Assembly: GCF_001417735.1 (NCBI RefSeq)
Contig: NZ_BBUZ01000048.1
Coordinates: 1 to 64,000, forward strand
Length of the DNA stretch: 64,000 nucleotides
Source of the DNA: Streptomyces sp. NBRC 110028
Lineage (GTDB): Bacteria > Actinomycetota > Actinomycetes > Streptomycetales > Streptomycetaceae
Reading direction: 5' to 3'
Shown: piece by piece, positions 59,501 through 64,000 of the stretch
How positions within the stretch are numbered: position 1 is the first letter of the stretch
How the letters are laid out: every line of letters begins with the position of its first letter
Made by a program: the position numbers and the translations under genes
The notes under the pieces: generated by a model
Seen by the model: the letters and a program-made list of their open reading frames with translations, nothing else
Told to the model about the DNA's origin: nothing
Databases searched by the model: none

Positions 59501-60455
59501 GGTGCCGGTGGCGGCCGGTCCCGTCGAGGCGCACACCACCATCCCGGACGGCGCGGACGGGCGCGTGCTGCGGCTCGCCGACCGGGCCACCGACGACTGG
59601 ACGGCCACCCTCGACGGCAAGCCGCTGACGCCGAAGACCCTCGACGGCTGGGCCCAGGGCTTCGAACTCCCCGCGAACGGCGGGCGGCTCGACCTCACCT
59701 ACGACACCCCGATCACCCACACCGCCTGGGTCTGGGCGCAGGGGCTGCTCGCGGTCGTCCTGCTGGTGCTCGCGCTGCCGGGCCGCCGCCGCGACGTGGA
59801 CGACGACCTGCCGGAGGCGGAGGGCACGGCCGCCGCCACCGCCGTCACCGCCGAGGACCTGGCGGGCGACGGCCGCCGGGCGCGGCGGCTGCGGGCCGCC
59901 GCCGAGGCGGCGCAGGCCGCGGAGGCGCCGCGGGACGCTCCGGCGGACGGCGGTGGCGCGGAGACGGGCGCGGCCCCGCAGCCCGCACCGCCCGCCGAGC
60001 CGCCGGTGTTCATCCCGGAGCCGTTCGTACCGGAGCAGCCGGACCAGCCGGACCAGCAGCCGCAGCCGCAGCCGCAGCCGTACGGGCAGTGGGACGCGCA
60101 GCAGCCGTACGCCGACGCCGGATACGGGCAGTACCCCGCCGACCAGTACCAGGGCGACCAGTACCAGGGCGGCTATCCGTATCCGCAGGGGCAGTACCAG
60201 GACGCCGCCGCCTACCCGGCGGACCCGTACGCGGGTGGCGGGTACGCCGATCCGTACGCCGCCGGTCAGGCCGGTCAGGCCGGTCAGGCCGGTCAGTACG
60301 CCGATCCGTACGCCTACGACCAGCAGCAGCCCTACCCCGACGGCACGTACCCGGACGGCACCTACCCCGACGGCACCTACCCCGCCCAGGGCGACACGAC
60401 GTACGGCGGCGACGCCCCCGAGGGCCGCCGCGACGGGAGCGATCAGCAGCGATGA
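56553..60455 (+). CDS. Giant GT2-family glycosyltransferase with multi-pass membrane region and repeat tail
   Basis: A 1300-residue protein. The N-terminal GT2 domain (about 28-340) has VTAVLVAHDGARWLPDALTG, WLWLLHDDCAPAPDAL (DxD-like), AGMLVRRDVWEELGGFD and MRDDVDLCWRAHAAGH. A long hydrophobic region with about 10-12 helices (about 450-840) follows, then a mainly extracytoplasmic beta-rich segment, another helix near 1065-1080 and a Pro/Gln/Tyr/Gly tail with repeats (QYQGDQY, GQAGQAGQ, PDGTYPDGTY). It probably works at the membrane on a lipid-linked or envelope glycan. Coupled to the next gene by ATGA. Confidence 0.88.
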   Translation: MSVHSHSEAPYPAASAGFAAAQPAPEFPRHVVTAVLVAHDGARWLPDALTGLLGQERPVQSVVAADTGSADESARLLTEALGEDRVLHLARRSGFGTAVAEAVRGAPVLGPEELPYLKRPSGWDPVNRAWRDDAYDMPELPHGEPVQWLWLLHDDCAPAPDALHELLRVADAELLAGREAAIIGPKLRGWYDGKQLLEVGVSIARSGRRWTGLERREQDQGQHDQVRPVLSVSTAGMLVRRDVWEELGGFDPRLPLMRDDVDLCWRAHAAGHQVLIAPDASLRHAEASARERRPIDCVGRSVASPHRVDKAGAVYTLLVNTRGALLPYVMLRVVLGTLLRTLAYLVGKVPGQALDEVTGLSGTLLRPGRISAARKRRGRPATEASELRPLFPPSGATVRATVEQIASNIGGRSEPELSSGGRHGAVESGPSGDDADFLEIEQFARLKRIARKPGPMLFAVLLLVSLVACRELLGTGALAGGDLLPVPGHVSDLWASYVDGWHPVGTGGTQSAPPYLAALAALATLFLGSTGFTLTLLLVCSVPLAGVTAYFASRPLVESRLLRAWGSVAYAFLPATTGALAGGRLGTAVLAVLLPLMARAAAAAGGFRAGGTKGRLPSWRAAWAYALLLTFTMAFTPVVWPIALLLSAGVLVLRWRQGEPLVAYGMRFLAVVLTPLLVLAPWSVDLLTDPVRFLKEAGLDSGGGSASALDLLALSPGGPKGGGTLLLIGFVLAALAALMRAERQLTVRTAWAAALTGFLFAAIGNGTAWAGPATLVYGLALLTAAVVGAEGARERVAAQSFGWRQPVALIIAVASAAAPLYAVVTWMASGADGPLSRRDPSQVPAFVAAESDTRDQARTLVLTGGDSRTDYALVRGSGARLGDGELAAAGGADTRLDDVVAHLVAGSGADQTTRLGAYAVRYVYVQQGASRDMTRVLNATPGLTQLSREDDGTLWRLDQRVSRVSIVPPGSRSGGAAGTAAAPVPVAAGPVEAHTTIPDGADGRVLRLADRATDDWTATLDGKPLTPKTLDGWAQGFELPANGGRLDLTYDTPITHTAWVWAQGLLAVVLLVLALPGRRRDVDDDLPEAEGTAAATAVTAEDLAGDGRRARRLRAAAEAAQAAEAPRDAPADGGGAETGAAPQPAPPAEPPVFIPEPFVPEQPDQPDQQPQPQPQPYGQWDAQQPYADAGYGQYPADQYQGDQYQGGYPYPQGQYQDAAAYPADPYAGGGYADPYAAGQAGQAGQAGQYADPYAYDQQQPYPDGTYPDGTYPDGTYPAQGDTTYGGDAPEGRRDGSDQQR

Positions 60456-61984
60456 ACCGCACCACCCTGTCCCTGATCGGCGCGGCCACGGCACTGGCCG
60501 CCGTCACCGGCGTGGCCTCCCTCACCGGCGGCTCCGACGACGCGGGCACGGCGGCCAAGGCCGCCGCCCTGCTGCCCGTCCAGCGCTCCACGCTGTTGTG
60601 CCCGGCGCCCAGCTCCTCCGACGTGAGCAGCACGACGTACACCGCGTACACCCCCAAGCGGAGCGGCGGCGGCGCGGGCGGCGGCAGCGGAGCGGCCGAA
60701 CTGCTGCCCGCCGACAGCGCCTCTGACGGGGTGCCGGACGAGGGGGGCGGCGCCACCACGGGCGGGGGGAAGGGCGAGAACGAGCCCGTCCTGCCGCTGA
60801 AGCGCCCCGGCGCGCCGGTCACCACCGACACCGACCGCTCGGGCGCCCCCGCGCTCATCGGCACCGCCGACGGCCCGCTCGCGCCCGGCTGGACCGTACA
60901 GCAGACCACCGAGATCGACGCCGGCAGCGGGCGCGGCCTCATGGGCACCGCGTGCACCGCCCCGGACACCGACTTCTGGTTCCCGGGCGCGTCCACCGGC
61001 AAGGACCGGCAGGACTTCGTCCACCTGACCAACCCGGACGAGCGGGCGGCCGAGGTGGACCTCACGCTGTTCGGCCCGAACGGCCGCCTCAAGCCCACGA
61101 GCGACGACGAGTCGATCACGGTCCCGGGCCGGTCCACCGTGCCGGTGCTGCTCTCCACCCTCACCGACCAGCGGGCCACCGATGTGTCCCTCCATGTGAC
61201 GGCCCGCAGCGGACGGGTCGGCGCCGCCGTCCAGGCCGCCGACGAGAAGCGCGGCGGCGACTGGATCCCGGCCTCCGCCGCGCCCGCCACGAGCGTCGCG
61301 ATCCCCGGCATACCGGCCGACGCCACCTCGGCGCGCCTGGTGGTCTTCGCGCCCGGCGCCGACGACGCGGACCTCAAGGTGCGGCTCGCCGGGCCCACCA
61401 GCTCGATCACCCCGGCCGGACACGAGTCGCTGCACATCAAGAGCGGAATGACGTCGGCGATCGACCTCGGCGACGTCACCAAGGGCGAACCGGGCTCGCT
61501 GCTGCTCACCCCCGAGGGCGGCGGGGGCCCGGCCACCCCCGTGGTCGCCGGGCTGCAGGTCACCCGCGGCAAGGGGAGCGACCAGGAGACGGCGTTCATC
61601 CCCGGCACCGGCGCCATCGAACGCTCCGCCACCGCCGCCGACAACCGTGCCAAGGGCTCCATCCTCTCCCTGGTCGCCCCGGGTGCCACCGCGAAGGTCC
61701 GCGTCACCGCCTCGGCGGGCACCGGGGGCGGCACCCCGGCCAGTGAGACCTACACGGTCAAGGCGGGCACCACGAAGTCCGTCACCCCGCCGAAGCCGTC
61801 CGGCGCCAAGGGCCAGTACGCCGTCACCGTGGAACGGCTCTCGGGCGGCCCGGTGCACGCCTCCCGCATGCTGTCCCTCCCGCAGGGCGGCGTCCCGGCC
61901 TTCACGATCCAGCCCCTCCCGGACGACCGGGGGACGGTGGAGGTGCCGCGGGCGACGCAGGACCTGTCCGTCCTGAACCGTTAG
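60452..61984 (+). CDS. DUF5719 secreted/membrane-anchored protein
   Basis: A 510-residue exported protein: an uncleaved or cleaved N-terminal hydrophobic segment (about 7-25), a Gly/Ser-rich low-complexity spacer (65-115), then a beta-sandwich-rich region matching DUF5719 (TACTAPDTDFWFPGAST, FVHLTNPDERAAEVDLTLFG, GIPADATSARLVVFAPG). The ATG overlaps the stop of the giant GT gene (ATGA), so they are co-translated and probably act together outside the membrane. Function unknown; conserved in this position in actinobacteria. Confidence 0.82.
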   Translation: MNRTTLSLIGAATALAAVTGVASLTGGSDDAGTAAKAAALLPVQRSTLLCPAPSSSDVSSTTYTAYTPKRSGGGAGGGSGAAELLPADSASDGVPDEGGGATTGGGKGENEPVLPLKRPGAPVTTDTDRSGAPALIGTADGPLAPGWTVQQTTEIDAGSGRGLMGTACTAPDTDFWFPGASTGKDRQDFVHLTNPDERAAEVDLTLFGPNGRLKPTSDDESITVPGRSTVPVLLSTLTDQRATDVSLHVTARSGRVGAAVQAADEKRGGDWIPASAAPATSVAIPGIPADATSARLVVFAPGADDADLKVRLAGPTSSITPAGHESLHIKSGMTSAIDLGDVTKGEPGSLLLTPEGGGGPATPVVAGLQVTRGKGSDQETAFIPGTGAIERSATAADNRAKGSILSLVAPGATAKVRVTASAGTGGGTPASETYTVKAGTTKSVTPPKPSGAKGQYAVTVERLSGGPVHASRMLSLPQGGVPAFTIQPLPDDRGTVEVPRATQDLSVLNR

Positions 61985-62018
61985 GGAGCGTGACGGGGCG
62001 GGGGAGCGCCCCCGCCCC

Positions 62019-62534
62019 CTACTCCTGCCCGTACCGCGGGTCCACCGACTCCGGTTCCAGCCCCAGCAGCTCCGCCACCTGCTCGACCACGACCTCGTGC
62101 ACCAGCAGGGCGCGCTCGTCGCGGTTCTTCGTACGGATCTCCACCGGGCGCCGGTAGATCACGATCCGGTCGGGCGCGTCGCCGCGCGCCGCGATGAAGC
62201 GCCCCAGCGGTACGGACTCGCCGTCCCATCCGTCGGTGAGGCCGGAGCCGTGCGACGGATGTCCGTCGAGCCCGTGCCCGGACGGCCCGTCGGAGCCGCC
62301 GCCGATCCCGGTGACCGGAACCTCCAGCACCGTGAAGTCGACTCCCGACAGCTGTGGCCACCGTCTCTCCAGCCGCTCCGCCGAGTCCTGCACGAGATCG
62401 ACGAAGGACTCGGCGCGGCTGACCGACAGCGGCACCTGGGGCGGCGCGATCGGACCGCGCATGCCCCGGCCGTGCCGGTCGCGGCGGCGGGGGCGCGGTT
62501 CGGGCTGGTCGGAGGGTACGGGCCTGGTCATCAC
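62019..62534 (-). CDS. Zincin-like metallopeptidase-family protein, incomplete HExxH
   Basis: A 171-residue protein of the small zincin-like family found next to whiB and DUF3499 genes. The expected HExxH helix reads VHEVVVEQVAELLGLEPESVDP: the first His and Glu are present but the second His is Glu. FVDLVQDSAERLERRWPQLS matches the family's N-terminal helix. Protease activity is doubtful. ATG 62534 and 62531 are adjacent alternatives. It is convergent with DUF5719. Confidence 0.8.
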   Translation of the reverse strand: MMTRPVPSDQPEPRPRRRDRHGRGMRGPIAPPQVPLSVSRAESFVDLVQDSAERLERRWPQLSGVDFTVLEVPVTGIGGGSDGPSGHGLDGHPSHGSGLTDGWDGESVPLGRFIAARGDAPDRIVIYRRPVEIRTKNRDERALLVHEVVVEQVAELLGLEPESVDPRYGQE

Positions 62535-62851
62535 TCACGAGGGTAGCCGTCGCCCCGCCCCGGCACGTGACTTACGGGACAGCCATGTCCAATGTCGCTT
62601 AATGAACATTTCGGCCATGCTTACGTCCATAAACGGACGTCTCTAAGGCCGTTTCCATGCCTCAGCGTGACCCCTCTCGGTTCGACCGCTGACCGGAATC
62701 ATCCTCGACGGCTGTCGGCCGCCCCGGTGTCCGCGCTGGTCAGCCGGGAAGTGCACGTTTCGGGTGCACGGGGCGAACCGGGACGACACGGCGGAGTGAG
62801 CTGGTGGAGAGTCGTCGCGGCCCGCTCAAGAGTGCGGTACCGTCCAACGTC
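62535..62851. other. 317-bp divergent intergenic region with short inverted repeat
   Basis: It separates the zincin-like and DUF3499 genes and must hold both promoters. ACGTCC-N6-GGACGT at 62623-62640 is a perfect 6-bp dyad in a locally AT-richer stretch, a possible operator. No gene is supported. Confidence 0.45.
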
Positions 62852-63265
62852 GTGAGCCCTGTACGTCGCTGTTCGCGCACCGCCTGCGGCCGCCCCGCCG
62901 TCGCGACGCTGACGTACGTCTACGCGGACTCGACCGCGGTTCTCGGACCCCTGGCCACCTACGCCGAGCCCCACTGCTACGACCTGTGCTCGGAGCACTC
63001 GGAGCGGCTGACCGCCCCGCGCGGCTGGGAGGTCGTGCGGCTGGCCGTCGACACCGGACCGGCCCGGCCGAGCAGCGACGATCTGGAAGCCCTGGCCAAC
63101 GCGGTGCGTGAGGCGGCCCGCCCGCAGGAGCGCGCGGCCGGGGCCGGAGGCGGCCCCGGGGCGCCCGGTTCCGCGGGCGGGGGCGGGCAGAGCGGCCGGG
63201 AGGCCGATCCCCGGGGGGTCGCGCGCCGCGGCCATCTGCGCGTCCTGCGCTCACCGGAATCCTGA
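62852..63265 (+). CDS. DUF3499 domain protein
   Basis: A 137-residue protein. The N-terminal 65 residues are the conserved part: RRCSRTACGRPAVATLTYVY, AEPHCYDLCSEHSERLTAPRGWEV; the Cys and His pattern (CSRTAC, HCYDLCSEH) suggests a zinc ribbon. The C-terminal half is Gly/Ala-rich and probably disordered. GTG 62852 matches the start of the family; the frame is open back to 62804. Function unknown. Confidence 0.85.
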   Translation: MSPVRRCSRTACGRPAVATLTYVYADSTAVLGPLATYAEPHCYDLCSEHSERLTAPRGWEVVRLAVDTGPARPSSDDLEALANAVREAARPQERAAGAGGGPGAPGSAGGGGQSGREADPRGVARRGHLRVLRSPES

Positions 63266-63465
63266 CCGCTCCCGCTGGAGCGTGAGAATCCCGCCGTCGA
63301 GCGGACAATTCCCGGTGTCAGTCGATCACTTCGTTCCAAAGCATTGACGCGAACTCGCCATGGACCTGACCATGCGTGGACCCCGAGCCCTCCGTTTCCG
63401 CATCACGGACGCGAACTTCCGTCGGATACGGCCGGGAATGCCGTCCCCCACGCCGGGAGGCCCCT

Positions 63466-64000
63466 GTGTTCGTGCAGCAGTTGGAGCCCGTCGCCGATTC
63501 ACTGACCCTCTCCGCCCTCGTCGCCACCCTCCCCCTCCTCACCGTCCTCGCCCTGCTCGGCGGGGTGCGGATGCGCGCCCACTACGCGGGGCCCTTGGGC
63601 CTCGCCGTCGCCGTCCTCGTCGCCTGGCTCCCGTACGGAATGCCCATCGGCCAGACCCTCTCCAGCGCCGCACAGGGCGCGCTGTTCGGTCTCTTCCCCA
63701 TCATGTGGATCGTCGTCAACGCCCTGTGGGTGTACCGGATGACGGTCCGCACCGACCATTTCGACGTCCTGCGCCGCTCGTTCGGGCGGCTCTCCGACGA
63801 CCCCCGCGTCCAAGCCCTGGTCATCGCCTTCTGCTTCGGGGCGCTGCTGGAGGCGCTGGCCGGATTCGGCGCCCCGGTGGCCATCTGCGCGGTCATGCTC
63901 GTCGCGCTCGGCTTCGACCCGGTGCGCGCCGCCGTCGTCGCGCTCGTCGCCAACACCGCGCCCGTCGCCTTCGGCGCCATGGCCACCCCCGTGGTGACGC
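63466..64000 (+). CDS. lldP: L-lactate permease, 5' part only
   Basis: The window contains 178 residues of a multi-pass LctP/LldP transporter. GTG 63466 follows GGGAGG. Hydrophobic helices are at about 12-30, 38-55 and 64-88; FGALLEALAGFGAPVAICAVML and NTAPVAFGAMATP are typical of the family. It imports lactate or glycolate with protons. The stop and most of the protein lie beyond the right edge. Confidence 0.9.
   Translation, partial: MFVQQLEPVADSLTLSALVATLPLLTVLALLGGVRMRAHYAGPLGLAVAVLVAWLPYGMPIGQTLSSAAQGALFGLFPIMWIVVNALWVYRMTVRTDHFDVLRRSFGRLSDDPRVQALVIAFCFGALLEALAGFGAPVAICAVMLVALGFDPVRAAVVALVANTAPVAFGAMATPVVT

Overview
The window is high-GC DNA with GTG/TTG starts, strongly GC-biased third codon positions, a WhiB regulator, a Streptomyces-type hut operon and a cluster of LytR-CpsA-Psr (LCP) proteins. 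It reads as the chromosome of a Streptomyces or close relative. Gene order matches, from memory, the region of the S. coelicolor chromosome around whiB, fbiA/fbiB and purE/purK; this was not checked by search.

Layout. 0-1.4 kb: an IS200/IS605-type element, with tnpB running off the left edge and a tnpA that has lost its middle. 1.5-5.1 kb: a membrane protein, a PLP fold-type III decarboxylase, an MDR oxidoreductase and a small secreted crystallin-like protein. 5.3-11 kb: histidine utilisation operon (hutU, an M20 amidohydrolase, hutF, hutI). 11-13.3 kb: a SigB/SigF-type sigma factor with divergent antagonist and anti-sigma kinase genes. 13.6-17.6 kb: a four-gene cell-surface operon with two sortase-type substrates around a WxLIP(DUF916)-like and a neocarzinostatin-like membrane protein. 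17.7-30.5 kb: peptide transporter, two-component system, GtrA protein, purK-purE, dipeptidase, Tat-exported phosphoesterase, VOC protein, sugar-nucleotide dehydrogenase and acyl-CoA dehydrogenase.

30.5-37.8 kb is a degraded integrative element: tyrosine integrase, a probable excisionase, the 3' fragment of a DUF3987-like gene, a TPR regulator, four tiny translationally coupled ORFs, a DUF1399-like protein and an atypical protein-kinase-like protein. Three of its genes carry the rare TTA codon. The last ~19 codons of the acyl-CoA dehydrogenase next to the integrase have foreign codon usage, as if the element integrated in, and rebuilt, the 3' end of that gene.

38-64 kb returns to core chromosome: five LCP ligases with a GT2 glycosyltransferase and a thioesterase, then the conserved actinobacterial block TIGR03089, peptidoglycan-recognition amidase, mannose-1-phosphate guanylyltransferase, glycosylase, fbiB-fbiA (coenzyme F420), cysteine dioxygenase, whiB, a 1300-residue glycosyltransferase, DUF5719, a zincin-like protein, DUF3499, and the start of an L-lactate permease. 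Much of this half serves envelope glycopolymer synthesis and attachment.

The most interesting non-genic signals are (i) a hairpin-bearing tandem repeat family at two nearby loci (after the cysteine dioxygenase gene and after whiB) whose stems differ but keep pairing, (ii) a short Cys-ending leader ORF upstream of cysteine dioxygenase, and (iii) a perfect 18-bp palindrome at the right end of the integrative element.
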